IMG/VR virus record: IMGVR_UViG_3300041407_000075
Span: 1-64,000 of that record
Source of the DNA: a virus
Reading direction: 5' to 3' (one strand)
DNA: 64,000 bases
Below are positions 26,174 through 34,445 of the stretch, piece after piece; position 1 is the stretch's first letter; each line of letters opens with the position of its first letter. The translations under genes were made by a program, and so were the position numbers. Below the pieces are notes generated by a model. The model did no database searches, was not told the DNA's origin, and saw only the letters and a list, made by a program, of their open reading frames with translations.

Positions 26174-26342
26174 CTTGCTTCTCCTTACTATTCAAATACT
26201 CTTCAACTTCTTTCCAACTAATGTCTGGAAAGTACACGTACATCATGCCAGATTTAGCTAAGTTTGTATAGTCTTCTTTCGATTTTATAATGTCTTGCCA
26301 AACAAGCTTTGGTCGTTGTGTTGGTACAACTGCTGTGATCAT
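26166..26342 (-). CDS. Small hypothetical protein
   Basis: 58 residues from ATG 26342, which overlaps the dUTPase stop (ATGA). The stop TAG lies inside the start region of ThyX. Trp/Tyr-containing (V-W-Q-D-I-I, M-Y-V-Y-F-P). Its position in a continuous coupled operon supports it; function unknown. Confidence 0.65.
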   Translation of the reverse strand: MITAVVPTQRPKLVWQDIIKSKEDYTNLAKSGMMYVYFPDISWKEVEEYLNSKEKQVE

Positions 26343-26770
26343 TTACCACTACTCCCAAACCCACCCTCTCCACGGACAGTCTCACTCAAACTATCCACTT
26401 CCTCAAACATCACTTTCTGATAAGGAATCACCATCCCTTGTGCAATTCGATCACCAGCGTTAACCTCAAGTCCCCAACCTTGTTTATCACAAGACAACTT
26501 GACTTTAAGCTCTCCTCGGTAGTCTGAATCAATTACACCAACACAATTGCTTAGACGTACATCATTCTTGAACCCATGACCACTTCGACTAAAGATTAGC
26601 ATTACATGATTTTCTGGAATTTCAAATGCAAGGCCAGTTGAATAAGTATGTGGTGCATTATAGTCTGTATCACCATTTAGCATTGTGTAGATATCAAAAC
26701 AACCGCTGCCATCTGTTGCGTAGGTTGGAAGCTTAGCGGATTCGTACAGACGTTTTACTTTGACTTTCAA
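26339..26770 (-). CDS. dut: dUTP pyrophosphatase (trimeric)
   Basis: 143 residues with all five motifs in order: A-T-D-G-S-G-C-F-D (I), S-R-S-G (II), G-V-I-D-S-D-Y-R-G-E-L (III), G-D-R-I-A-Q-G-M-V (IV) and R-G-E-G-G-F-G-S-S-G (V). It splits dUTP to dUMP and PPi, keeping uracil out of DNA and feeding ThyX. Confidence 0.95.
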   Translation of the reverse strand: MKVKVKRLYESAKLPTYATDGSGCFDIYTMLNGDTDYNAPHTYSTGLAFEIPENHVMLIFSRSGHGFKNDVRLSNCVGVIDSDYRGELKVKLSCDKQGWGLEVNAGDRIAQGMVIPYQKVMFEEVDSLSETVRGEGGFGSSGK

Positions 26771-26773
26771 AAT

Positions 26774-26929
26774 TTACTCCTTAATAAGACTTTTAATTAC
26801 ATCAGCAGTTTTGTTTAGCATTTCTTTATCTTCTTCAAACTCATCACCATACATATCTTGGTGAAGTTCTAACTGTTGCTCTAGAAAGTCAACAATAAGA
26901 TACAAATCATCTTGATCATATTTAATCAT
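26774..26929 (-). CDS. Small acidic hypothetical protein
   Basis: 51 residues, ATG 26929 overlapping the end of the 26922 gene (ATGATTAA). Rich in Asp/Glu and helical (F-L-E-Q-Q-L-E-L). Stop just before the dUTPase ribosome site. Function unknown. Confidence 0.6.
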   Translation of the reverse strand: MIKYDQDDLYLIVDFLEQQLELHQDMYGDEFEEDKEMLNKTADVIKSLIKE

Positions 26930-27146
26930 AAACAGTCTCTCCTGTAACCTTGTTATTAAAATGACGCCTTACAACATATCCCCTGCCCAAACTCCAAACA
27001 GTACAGAGAATAGTTGTGGAAGTGGCAATCCCAACAGGGGTTGTAAAGAACATCAAACAACCCATCGTAATCAACCAACTCCCTACCATGCCTATTGTAG
27101 TGTTTGTGCAGGTTTCAATCAAGGATTGTTTCTTAGTTTGTTTCAT
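26922..27146 (-). CDS. Two-helix membrane protein of a common phage family
   Basis: 74 residues. The opening K-Q-T-K-K-Q-S-L-I-E-T-C-T-N-T and two membrane segments (~18-38, 40-55) match the small KQS-x-x-ES-x-x-N membrane family seen in many phages and prophages (DUF7220-like). Ends with a basic loop. Possibly an envelope or superinfection protein; role unknown. Confidence 0.6.
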   Translation of the reverse strand: MKQTKKQSLIETCTNTTIGMVGSWLITMGCLMFFTTPVGIATSTTILCTVWSLGRGYVVRRHFNNKVTGETVYD

Positions 27147-27682
27147 TTAATCTTACCTGTCAACACAAGTTCAAGTTCAGCTAATACGTTGAAAGCGGCG
27201 TGTGCCAAATGAACAATATTACTCTCTTCGTCAGTCCTGTTAATAGCTGCAACACCTTCAGCCTTTTGAATAAATCCTTTCACTCGATGGCGACTAGCAG
27301 CGGCAGAGAATTCAGTCTCAGGGTTTGGAAGACCTTTCCAGTCATGAGGCTTGTAGCCTTTGTTCTCTGCTGCCCATGTCATTACTTTTGCAACTTCATT
27401 GATAGCGTTAGGGAAGCCTGAGTCGAATAGGTCCATTTGGACTTTACCAACTTTACGTTCTTCTAGGATTGGTCGGGCAATAGAGTCTTGACTTACGCTC
27501 AATAGCTCAAGTTCATTTTCATAAAATGCTTCTGGCCCTGTCTCACCTTCAGCGCATATCTCGTAGTCACCGAACAGTGTGTTAGAAACTACATAACCAA
27601 TCCAACCTTCTGCAATAGAGGGTGTGTCACAGATAGCAATTACTTTGTCCCCGATTTTAAACTTCTTACTTACAATCGTCAT
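27143..27682 (-). CDS. dATP/dGTP diphosphohydrolase-like protein (formerly DUF5664) with N-terminal SH3-like domain
   Basis: 179 residues. Residues ~95-175 carry the MazG-fold pattern of this family: E-V-A-K-V-M-T-W-A-A-E, H-D-W-K, a R-H-x-x-x-G-F step, E-E-S-N-I-V-H-L-A-H-A-A-F-N-V-L. Such enzymes release PPi from dATP or dGTP. The first ~60 residues (K-I-G-D-K-V-I-A, G-Y-V-V) form a separate SH3/KOW-like domain. It sits among RNR, dUTPase and ThyX, so a nucleotide-pool role is likely. Confidence 0.7.
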   Translation of the reverse strand: MTIVSKKFKIGDKVIAICDTPSIAEGWIGYVVSNTLFGDYEICAEGETGPEAFYENELELLSVSQDSIARPILEERKVGKVQMDLFDSGFPNAINEVAKVMTWAAENKGYKPHDWKGLPNPETEFSAAASRHRVKGFIQKAEGVAAINRTDEESNIVHLAHAAFNVLAELELVLTGKIK

Positions 27683-27821
27683 TCGATACAGCCTCCTTCA
27701 ATCGTTTAATCTGCTCAAGCATATCCGCTTGATGTTGTTTGAGATTATAGATTTCTTTAGTTAAGCTGTCAATCGAATTCTCCAAGCGATTGACAGTGTT
27801 CTTTAGTTTGTAGTCTTCCAC
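27666..27821 (-). CDS. Small coiled-coil protein
   Basis: 51 residues from GTG 27821, which overlaps the stop of the upstream mini-gene (TAGTG). Almost entirely heptad coiled coil (V-N-R-L-E-N-S-I, I-Y-N-L-K, M-L-E-Q-I-K-R-L). A further upstream GTG (27851) would read through that mini-gene and is less likely. Could be a dimerisation or anti-host peptide. Confidence 0.55.
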   Translation of the reverse strand: MEDYKLKNTVNRLENSIDSLTKEIYNLKQHQADMLEQIKRLKEAVSNDDCK

Positions 27822-27925
27822 TATTTCGCCACCTGCTGCTTCTCTTCCCACATCTTACGACATTGTTCACAATCGGCAGTAGGCTTGCGGATAACTTTAT
27901 ATTGTGGGTGTTTTTTACACTTCAT
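27821..27925 (-). CDS. Mini zinc-binding-like protein
   Basis: 34 residues from ATG 27925. Pattern C-K-K-H near the N-terminus, then K-P-T-A-D-C-E-Q-C, a CxxH/CxxC set able to bind one zinc. This tiny family (K-H-P-x-Y then R-K-P-T-x-D-C) recurs in phage genomes. Coupled by overlap to the next gene. Confidence 0.6.
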   Translation of the reverse strand: MKCKKHPQYKVIRKPTADCEQCRKMWEEKQQVAK

Positions 27926-27928
27926 AGT

Positions 27929-28624
27929 TTACGCCTCAATAGTAGCCAATAATTCTTTATTTGGTTCGTCACCGTAGTATTCCTTAGATAACTTGTCGTA
28001 AAGTATGGCAGCTTCTACATCGTCTGTAAAGTTTTTATCTACAATTGTTTTACCTTTAAACACAAGCTTCATTCTCCACTTCTGTGAGAACTTGTGCCAC
28101 ACAACCCCAATAAATCTTGAAGGGTTAGTTGTATTTTTATAGGTAAGTTTACGTCTTCCGTGACTTTGGACACCATTATCAGACCACCTGCAATTATCTT
28201 TACAGTAGTGCCCATTTACATCAACACGGTCAATACTCAATCCATTAGGTGCTTCACCCATATCCTCGAAAAACCTCTGAAAGTCTTCCCAACCATCTAA
28301 GAGTTGAATACCACGACCTCCATAATTCTCCCACTCTTCATTCTCAGGATTGGTGCATCTTTGTTTCATATTAGCCCAAGAGCCATATGTAGCAGTTCCT
28401 GTCATTCCATGAGTTGTGAATCTTTCCTTAACGCCATCAATCATTGCACAACCACAGGAACTGCTAGTACCATTAGTTAGTCGTCGGCCATCCACCTCCC
28501 TGATAACCCCGCACAAGCATTTACAGACATATTTCTTTCTGTTATCCGAGGATTTTTCATCAGACCTATAAAGTACAGACCACCTTCCAAACTGTTGCCC
28601 TGTTAGATCAGTTTTCTTCCCCAT
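27929..28624 (-). CDS. HNH homing endonuclease with zinc-ribbon N-terminus and AP2-like C-terminus
   Basis: 231 residues from ATG 28624 (GAGG six bases upstream); upstream codons overlap the exonuclease stop. N-terminal zinc-ribbon-like region (F-G-R-W-S-V-L, C-K-C-L-C-G, S-S-C-G-C). Core N-Y-G-G-R-G-I, F-F-E-D-M-G, L-S-I-D-R-V-D-V-N-G-H-Y, N-C-R-W is shared with the 1899 gene. The C-terminus (F-I-G-V-V-W-H) is AP2-like. A free-standing mobile gene behind the DnaQ-like exonuclease. Confidence 0.85.
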   Translation of the reverse strand: MGKKTDLTGQQFGRWSVLYRSDEKSSDNRKKYVCKCLCGVIREVDGRRLTNGTSSSCGCAMIDGVKERFTTHGMTGTATYGSWANMKQRCTNPENEEWENYGGRGIQLLDGWEDFQRFFEDMGEAPNGLSIDRVDVNGHYCKDNCRWSDNGVQSHGRRKLTYKNTTNPSRFIGVVWHKFSQKWRMKLVFKGKTIVDKNFTDDVEAAILYDKLSKEYYGDEPNKELLATIEA

Positions 28625-28631
28625 AAGATCC

Positions 28632-29549
28632 TCACACAATGTTTCTCAACAAACTGTCACGCTTAACTTTAGAGAGCAGATTCACACTACCTCGACGTTG
28701 TTGTCCAGTTACAGTGTTACGATAGCGGTCATACTTCCCAAGATTAGAGTAAACAAAACCTTCTTTCACCCACTCTTCGTTGTTACTAGGTTCATCGTCG
28801 TATACGTCAAAGTTAGGAAGCTTTGCGTCCCATGGACTGATAATCAGGTAGAGTTCTTCTAGGCTTAAGATGTCTAGAATATTGTAATCTTCCATCTCAC
28901 AGAAAGCTTCCAAATTACCTTTTAAGCACTCACTCCAAAGCTCGAAACCAGAGAATTTTGCATGTCCTGATTTCTTATATTTTGTGCAAAGTGTGTCCGT
29001 CATATACTGAAGCTTGTTACTTGTAAAACCAAACTGAGACTTTGCAATCTGTAAGACATCGATGTGACGATATGCACTTGGAGGCTTCATTCCATGAATA
29101 ACAAATCTGGCATTTAGCTTTTTCTGATCGAATTTTTTACCATTCTGAGTGATAACAAAATCACACTCATCGAGAAGTTTCCAGATACCTTGTAGAAGTT
29201 CTTTATCATCCTCTACATTCTTAGCATCACGCTGATCTTGATAGTAAATATCATCCTCACCAAGAAACTTCGCAGCCCAGCTCAATACGTGCCAGTCAGA
29301 ATGAATTTGGTTCAGACCAATATTGTTATCCCAAAGCGACCAACAGTAACCAAGCAATGGGGCCGTTTCAATATCATAAATGAGAACTCGTGGACCTTTC
29401 TTTGCAGTCGCCGGTACCGATTTAAACTCTTTACGCAAGTAATCGGAAACAGTTGACTTACTTACATCAAGAAGTTCTGCAATCTTCCTCCAACTCTTGC
29501 CCGTCTTAGCTAGTTCAATTGCCTGTTGTTTCCATTCTACTTCACTCAA
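28632..29549 (-). CDS. DnaQ-like 3'-5' exonuclease with N-terminal helix-turn-helix
   Basis: 305 residues. Residues ~8-40 form a helix-turn-helix (W-R-K-I-A-E-L-L-D-V-S-K-S-T-V-S). Exo I is I-Y-D-I-E-T-A, Exo II N-G-K-K-F-D, Exo III Y-N-I-L-D, so all catalytic acidic residues are present. Such proteins are common in phage replication blocks. The HTH may target it to particular DNA ends or sites. Confidence 0.8.
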   Translation of the reverse strand: MSEVEWKQQAIELAKTGKSWRKIAELLDVSKSTVSDYLRKEFKSVPATAKKGPRVLIYDIETAPLLGYCWSLWDNNIGLNQIHSDWHVLSWAAKFLGEDDIYYQDQRDAKNVEDDKELLQGIWKLLDECDFVITQNGKKFDQKKLNARFVIHGMKPPSAYRHIDVLQIAKSQFGFTSNKLQYMTDTLCTKYKKSGHAKFSGFELWSECLKGNLEAFCEMEDYNILDILSLEELYLIISPWDAKLPNFDVYDDEPSNNEEWVKEGFVYSNLGKYDRYRNTVTGQQRRGSVNLLSKVKRDSLLRNIV

Positions 29550-29765
29550 TTAAATCTCTCCCTTCAATTCTAAAATAAGCTGATAAAGCTTGTTATTGAT
29601 GTCAAGCACAGTGTCCAGCGTCTCTTGCTTCTGGTAAACACTGAAAGTATGAAAGTCCCTACTTATGATCTCATTCCGCCCGACCCAGAAGTCTAACTTA
29701 GAGATAGTGTGCTCTATCGAGTTACCTGCGTCTGGTTTCTTTGGAAACATCTCTATAACTGACAT
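29550..29765 (-). CDS. Hypothetical protein
   Basis: 71 residues from ATG 29765, preceded by CGGAGG. Upstream in-frame codons overlap another gene and are not needed. C-terminal helix (L-Y-Q-L-I-L-E-L-K-G-E). Function unknown. Confidence 0.55.
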   Translation of the reverse strand: MSVIEMFPKKPDAGNSIEHTISKLDFWVGRNEIISRDFHTFSVYQKQETLDTVLDINNKLYQLILELKGEI

Positions 29766-29778
29766 ATCTAACCTCCGG

Positions 29779-29922
29779 TTACACACCCAAGACTGAGCAC
29801 CACACATTAAAAAAGACACTAAACTGGATAAATTCACACCAGAAGATTGCTGTCCAATAATTATTCAGAAGCCAATCTTTGATTTCAGGATCAGACGGAT
29901 AATCAATCGTATAATATTTCAT
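29779..29922 (-). CDS. Small aromatic hypothetical protein
   Basis: 47 residues; ATG 29922 overlaps the stop of the preceding gene (ATGA). Trp/Phe-rich second half (W-T-A-I-F-W, F-S-V-F-F) may associate with membrane. Function unknown. Confidence 0.5.
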   Translation of the reverse strand: MKYYTIDYPSDPEIKDWLLNNYWTAIFWCEFIQFSVFFNVWCSVLGV

Positions 29923-30092
29923 TTGAATTGTTCACTCCAGTCTTCTTCTGATGGGGGTATGTTGTCAATAAGATAGGATTCTTGTTTCATGGCTAGTTCA
30001 AGCAATTTATCAAGCTTAAGATTAAGCGTAGAAATTTGAATAGTTAATTCCTGATAGGATTCAAGGTTGGACATCTTAGTTTTGTCAGTCAT
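29919..30092 (-). CDS. Small helical hypothetical protein
   Basis: 57 residues, ATG 30092 overlapping the upstream stop. Leucine-rich helix (L-N-L-K-L-D-K-L-L-E-L) then an acidic tail. Coupled at both ends to neighbours. Function unknown. Confidence 0.55.
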   Translation of the reverse strand: MTDKTKMSNLESYQELTIQISTLNLKLDKLLELAMKQESYLIDNIPPSEEDWSEQFK

Positions 30093-30454
30093 TCTACACT
30101 CTCCAAAAATTTAACGATTTCATTATGTACTTGATAATCACAACGACCTAGGACAGATCGAAGAAGGTTAATAGCCTCATCAAGTTTACTGTGAGCTTCA
30201 TATTTCAACTCTACAACCTCAAAGATATCTTGCTCTGAGAACAGTGGACTGCGCTTACTTGCCTGACCACCAACCCAACGAGATGGCTCTTCAATATAAT
30301 CAAGACCATACTTAGTCATTGTAGTGCCAAACATACTCTGGTTAAAAGCATTCTTAGCATGTCCCGGTTGTTTCCAAGAGGATTTACCAGACCGTGCAAT
30401 GAACAACTCTTTTGTTTCTTTGTGTTGGATTATGTAGGTTTTATTTGGATTCAT
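30089..30454 (-). CDS. Hypothetical protein
   Basis: 121 residues. N-terminal Y-I-I-Q-H-K-E-T-K-E-L-F beta hairpin, then a helical C-terminal half. Overlaps the HNH nuclease gene upstream. No family recognised. Confidence 0.55.
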   Translation of the reverse strand: MNPNKTYIIQHKETKELFIARSGKSSWKQPGHAKNAFNQSMFGTTMTKYGLDYIEEPSRWVGGQASKRSPLFSEQDIFEVVELKYEAHSKLDEAINLLRSVLGRCDYQVHNEIVKFLESVE

Positions 30455-30968
30455 TCTTCATTTCCTCCTCAATTTGCTTACGTCTTTTTTGAGCATTGCT
30501 TGCTGGCACTATACCATGTTCTTTAAGCCAAGCAACGTCTTTCTTTGCCTTGCAGAGGGAAATAATCTCTTTTTGAATGAGTGCGTCTTCGAAACTAATC
30601 CCCATCCGTTCAGCATAAGATTTTACTTTGTGCGCTTCCTTATTGACCAAAGCCATTTCATCTTTATCACAACACAAGTGAAGAATGAAGGGGAGGACAT
30701 CTTCCCAATCAGTGAATTTTACATTACCAATCTTATGATCCACTTCCAGCAAAGACTTCCCTGTCCACTCTCCTGTCAACTCACAGTAAGCTCCAGACTT
30801 TGCACGTCCTTTGTAATCGTCTGGTGGCTTGGAACACCCTTCATTCTTGAACTGCATCTTTGGTGGGTAGAACTGCCAGATAGATTTTCTGAGTGCTCCT
30901 CTAAGCCAAGTGAAAAAGCTAGACTTTGTAGGCCAAACATCTGGAGATTGTTTCCAAGGTTCCTTCAT
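30441..30968 (-). CDS. HNH-type nuclease of the replication block
   Basis: 175 residues. Core pattern: Y-C-E-L-T-G-E, L-E-V-D-H-K-I-G-N, then L-C-C-D-K-D and N-K-E-A-H-K-V-K, where the D-H pair and later H would bind the metal. Unlike the homing enzymes here it overlaps both replication neighbours (four bases with the 5'-3' exonuclease), so it is more likely a resident replication or recombination nuclease. Confidence 0.65.
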   Translation of the reverse strand: MKEPWKQSPDVWPTKSSFFTWLRGALRKSIWQFYPPKMQFKNEGCSKPPDDYKGRAKSGAYCELTGEWTGKSLLEVDHKIGNVKFTDWEDVLPFILHLCCDKDEMALVNKEAHKVKSYAERMGISFEDALIQKEIISLCKAKKDVAWLKEHGIVPASNAQKRRKQIEEEMKNESK

Positions 30969-31918
30969 ACTATACCCATATTCTGCATAACTTCACGGAT
31001 ATTTACAAAGTCACCTTCCCAACGTAGCATGTGAATTCCATCCCAATATATTTGTGCAACACCAAGGTAATCTTTTGTAACTTCACGTCCACATTGATCA
31101 GTGTAAGTTACTTCTTCTGGATACCACTTCTTGTACATGTCATGCACAGCTTGCCAACATTCTTGTTCTGTCTCCAAATCTTTGAGTAGCTTGTATCCAG
31201 ACTTTTCCCCAAACTTAATTTTAGCAAGGTAGCAAGGATTCAATCCGTCAATCGCATCACCAACAATCCACTGAAGATACTTCCATTTACTACCGTGGCC
31301 CCTTACTTTACCTTTGTCATCTAAAACTAGTTCACCAAGACCTTTAACAAACAAGGGTTCTTGCATCCGATCCCAATTGTACACCCAGCCATCGGTACCC
31401 ATACTATCTTTATCTGTGCTACAACCAATGATTTTAGTCTTGGTTTTAATCCCATCATGTTGACGAATGGAGATTTTATCATCAGCTTCACCAATAACAA
31501 CTTCAGCCTTATGAACCCCTTTCAAATACTCCATAACTTCCTTAAGTTGGAGGGGTTTTACTAGTCCTGAGCGGTTTCCCTTGTAGCGTTGAGGTAGGGG
31601 TAGCTCATCACGAAAGTTGTCTTTTCCACTAAGATAAATCTCGTACTTATCTGTTCCACAAGTTTCACAGATACCTTGGATCATCCGCTTGACTGTGTGT
31701 AAAGCATAAGAGATATCTTCAGCGTTTTGTGTATCTGTAATCTCAAAGTCTTCTAGTGGAAATTTATCACCGATTGTTTCTTTAAGTTCAGTACGGTGCT
31801 TGAATACTTTACTGCGCTGACTAGGTTTGTGTAAAGCAATAATTCCACGAGTTTCATTTGCAGCAGAGGCTTTAAAAGCCAGCAAATCTCCATCGATGAT
31901 GCATATTGGTTTACTCAT
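30965..31918 (-). CDS. 5'-3' exonuclease (FEN/T7 gp6-like)
   Basis: 317 residues. Opens with I-D-G-D-L-L-A-F-K-A, the first acidic motif of 5' nucleases. Later come E-A-D-D-K-I and S-T-D-K-D, then G-D-A-I-D-G-L, the helix-hairpin-helix region. It removes RNA primers and flaps and may degrade host DNA. Next to the HNH nuclease and polymerase cluster. Confidence 0.85.
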   Translation of the reverse strand: MSKPICIIDGDLLAFKASAANETRGIIALHKPSQRSKVFKHRTELKETIGDKFPLEDFEITDTQNAEDISYALHTVKRMIQGICETCGTDKYEIYLSGKDNFRDELPLPQRYKGNRSGLVKPLQLKEVMEYLKGVHKAEVVIGEADDKISIRQHDGIKTKTKIIGCSTDKDSMGTDGWVYNWDRMQEPLFVKGLGELVLDDKGKVRGHGSKWKYLQWIVGDAIDGLNPCYLAKIKFGEKSGYKLLKDLETEQECWQAVHDMYKKWYPEEVTYTDQCGREVTKDYLGVAQIYWDGIHMLRWEGDFVNIREVMQNMGIV

Positions 31919-32230
31919 TTAAGAACCTTCTGCCATTAGATAAACTTTAGGCGTAACACCAAACTGCTTCTCAAGTTTAACGACAGCATTACCAATTTGT
32001 TCAGGAAGGTTTGCACTGAGTTCTACGGTTGAATACTCACTACTGGATACAACTACTTCACCAAAGATACAATCATCTGTATCAGCATCATAATATGGAC
32101 CAGAACGTTCTAGGCCTTCATCTTCTGACCAATCATAGAAGTCTAATTCTGTATCTGTCGAATTCATAATATCTTCAGCTTCGCTGTAAGTGTAACCAAC
32201 AGCAATAACTCCACGATATGAAATACCCAT
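31919..32230 (-). CDS. Hypothetical acidic protein
   Basis: 103 residues, acidic (Y-D-A-D-T-D-D-C, D-W-S-E-D-E-G). Starts after a terminator-like hairpin (32255-32270), so it may need its own or read-through transcription. Function unknown. Confidence 0.55.
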   Translation of the reverse strand: MGISYRGVIAVGYTYSEAEDIMNSTDTELDFYDWSEDEGLERSGPYYDADTDDCIFGEVVVSSSEYSTVELSANLPEQIGNAVVKLEKQFGVTPKVYLMAEGS

Positions 32231-32246
32231 AATGTTTTCTCCTTAT

Positions 32247-32270
32247 ACAAATAAGGGCTCTTTCGAGCCC
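32247..32270 (-). terminator. Rho-independent terminator, leftward
   Basis: Read leftward GGGCTC, GAAA, GAGCCC (32270-32255) then TTATTTGTAT: a stable tetraloop hairpin with a T-rich tail directly after the stop of the 32280 gene. Confidence 0.75.
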
Positions 32271-32279
32271 AAACAAACC

Positions 32280-32555
32280 TTAGTTATATTCACCACTAAT
32301 CTCTTTATAAAACTCTACAAAGTCTTTAGCCTTAGCAATCTTATCTTCTTCTTTGTCAATGTTATTACGAACATAAACTTCAGCGGCTTTCAGCGTTGAC
32401 TTAACTACAGCCTTCTCAATACCAAGTTCATTCTCGTTCTTCTGATAAGTGTACTCTTCAGCGAGGGAATTCAAGTCTTGCTCAAGGGTTACGATTTCAT
32501 TGAACAGCGCTTTTGCTCGTTCGTACAGGGATTCTTTAGATAGGGTGATGCTCAT
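32280..32555 (-). CDS. Hypothetical helical protein
   Basis: 91 residues, strongly helical and charged (L-F-N-E-I-V-T-L-E-Q-D-L, E-E-D-K-I-A-K-A). Ribosome site AGGAG at good distance. Function unknown. Confidence 0.55.
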   Translation of the reverse strand: MSITLSKESLYERAKALFNEIVTLEQDLNSLAEEYTYQKNENELGIEKAVVKSTLKAAEVYVRNNIDKEEDKIAKAKDFVEFYKEISGEYN

Positions 32556-32570
32556 ATATATTTCTCCTAA

Positions 32571-33062
32571 TTAATAAATTTCAATACCAAAGTTAATCTC
32601 ACCCATCAGTTCAGTATTACCGCTCTCTGTTTTATAAGCATATAGAAAGGGTTTAACTTCGTCTACACGTTTTCCAATAGTACAGAAGCGAGCTGGTCCA
32701 CAAGTATGAATTTTACCAATCTTTGCAACTTTATCTGGGCGCACATTCCAGTCATAAGCTTTAAGCAAACCATCATCCAATACTGGAACTTGCTGAGGAA
32801 GTTTTTGCTCAATGTAGCCAGAAACAGTGCGCCAGAACGCAGCAGAAATTGTTTCAAGTTTCTTTGCTTGTGCTACGTAGTCTGTTGTCGGATAAACATC
32901 ATCCAAAGGATAGTGCTTTACAAGTTTACGATCCTCAGACCATTCAATATCAAACTTGGACAATAGGGCAAGTGCTTTATCTTTCTCTTTACTACCAATT
33001 GCATTTAATTCAGAGGTAATGTCTGTGACATTTGGTGTGAACTCTTTTATTTCTAAAATCAT
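32571..33062 (-). CDS. Hypothetical protein of replication block
   Basis: 163 residues from ATG 33062, which has TAAGGAGAG upstream; the extra nine upstream codons are not needed. Contains H-T-C-G-P-A-R-F-C-T and W-N-V-R-P-D-K. Adjacent to SSB, so a replication accessory role is possible, but no family is recognised. Confidence 0.55.
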   Translation of the reverse strand: MILEIKEFTPNVTDITSELNAIGSKEKDKALALLSKFDIEWSEDRKLVKHYPLDDVYPTTDYVAQAKKLETISAAFWRTVSGYIEQKLPQQVPVLDDGLLKAYDWNVRPDKVAKIGKIHTCGPARFCTIGKRVDEVKPFLYAYKTESGNTELMGEINFGIEIY

Positions 33063-33109
33063 AAATCTCTCCTTAAATAAGTGACTCATCCTTGAGTCAT
33101 TGTGTTAGA

Positions 33110-33796
33110 TCAGAAAGGGAGCAAATCTTGCTCTTCTTCGTCCAGTTCTACAGGCGCTGGCTTAGCCTTCGGTGCTGGGGCTTCCTTTTCAGCAGGCTTA
33201 GCCTCAACCTTTTTCATTGCATAAGTGCCAAGTACATCATCCACCACATTACCATCACCACCTTTACTTTCATAAGGAATGTGCTCAACTACTTGTACAG
33301 TATCCAGAGTAACAGTGAGCTGACCTTCAGGGTTACGATAGCCGAACAATTTCAAAGTACAAACTGAGCCATTACCAATATCTTGAGTAAAGGCTTGACC
33401 TTCTTTGTCAATAACATTGACAGTCATTGGGTTGCCCTTCTTGCTGAACTCAGGCTTAGCCAAACCAAAGCCGTACATCCCCTCTACAACATCGTAGTTA
33501 GTCTTACCTTCCTCGACATCCTTGGACAAAGGATATTTAATACGACGCGGTGGCTTAGTGGTCTTGTCCTTACCAACCAAGGCAAAACCTTTGTTCAACA
33601 TCACTTCGTCCAGCAATTTATCCTTAGTTGCCTCATCCACGAACGCTGTCAGACTGAACTCTTTGTCCGTACTCTGGTACTTGCTTTTGGGAGAATGTAC
33701 AGCAGCATAGAACACAGGAGCATTCAGTACATATACATTAAAAGTTTCCAAAGTACCGGACTTAGGGAGTTGCTTGACAATTACAGAAGTAGTCAT
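33110..33796 (-). CDS. Single-stranded DNA-binding protein (T7 gp2.5-like)
   Basis: 228 residues. N-terminal OB-fold-like half with aromatic and basic strands, a Pro/Ala/Lys linker (A-P-A-P-K-A-K-P-A-P) and an acidic tail D-E-E-E-Q-D-L-L-P-F ending in Phe, the hallmark of gp2.5-type SSBs whose tail contacts polymerase and helicase. Fits the T7-like primase-helicase encoded nearby. Confidence 0.8.
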   Translation of the reverse strand: MTTSVIVKQLPKSGTLETFNVYVLNAPVFYAAVHSPKSKYQSTDKEFSLTAFVDEATKDKLLDEVMLNKGFALVGKDKTTKPPRRIKYPLSKDVEEGKTNYDVVEGMYGFGLAKPEFSKKGNPMTVNVIDKEGQAFTQDIGNGSVCTLKLFGYRNPEGQLTVTLDTVQVVEHIPYESKGGDGNVVDDVLGTYAMKKVEAKPAEKEAPAPKAKPAPVELDEEEQDLLPF

Positions 33797-33871
33797 TTAA
33801 TTTTCTCTATTAAGTTGTGTATAGTTTTGTTCACATTATTGTGAGGGTATATCTGCCTTTCGACAAATTCT

Positions 33872-34168
33872 TTACATAAAGCCTACAGCAATCCAGCCAA
33901 GGAACAGTGCGAATGCTGGCATCAGTACACCCACTGTAACAGATGTTGCCCAATCATCACTGCTTTTTTCTTTGCCAATTTCAAGCCCGCGAGTATTGAG
34001 GAACAAACCGAACAATACACTAAGACCATAAGCATGTGCAAGTTTAATTGGTACTACACCAAGAGGCACTACGAACCATGCCCACAGAACATGAATTGCA
34101 TATCCCCACCAAAGACCCAGAAGTGCCAGCCCAACTACAGCGCCTAGAACCAAAAGAATTGCTTTCAT
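33872..34168 (-). CDS. Three-helix membrane protein
   Basis: 98 residues with membrane segments at about 4-30, 42-58 and 78-97. Trp/Leu/Val-rich (L-G-L-W-W-G-Y, W-A-W-F-V-V-P). This membrane family is common in phages. Possible roles are superinfection exclusion or host envelope modification; not established. Confidence 0.6.
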   Translation of the reverse strand: MKAILLVLGAVVGLALLGLWWGYAIHVLWAWFVVPLGVVPIKLAHAYGLSVLFGLFLNTRGLEIGKEKSSDDWATSVTVGVLMPAFALFLGWIAVGFM

Positions 34169-34178
34169 TTATTTCTCC

Positions 34179-34445
34179 TTAATGTTTAGTTGGTTCAGTT
34201 TTCTTCTTGGCTACTTTAATCTCTGTCACATTCCCAGCTTCTTCATTCTCAAAAGGACTTTCACCCGAAAGATGATCACCAAACAACTGACTATCAACAA
34301 AGCTCTTTACAGCCTGATTCATAGCATCTCGTTTAGATTGCTCCCACTGAAAGAAATCGGCTGCATCTGAGAAGACATATTCTACAGTGGAAATTGATGC
34401 ATCACCAACTTTTTCTACAGAATCTTTTAATGTTACGCTGCCCAT
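34179..34445 (-). CDS. Hypothetical protein
   Basis: 88 residues; acidic middle and Lys-rich end (V-A-K-K-K-T). Start overlaps the upstream stop (TAATG). Function unknown. Confidence 0.5.
   Translation of the reverse strand: MGSVTLKDSVEKVGDASISTVEYVFSDAADFFQWEQSKRDAMNQAVKSFVDSQLFGDHLSGESPFENEEAGNVTEIKVAKKKTEPTKH

Noticed and set aside
27143-27682. 2-aminoadenine (Z) genome
   Set aside because: A dATP/dGTP pyrophosphohydrolase-like gene is present, but no PurZ-like gene or other Z-pathway member is visible in the window.
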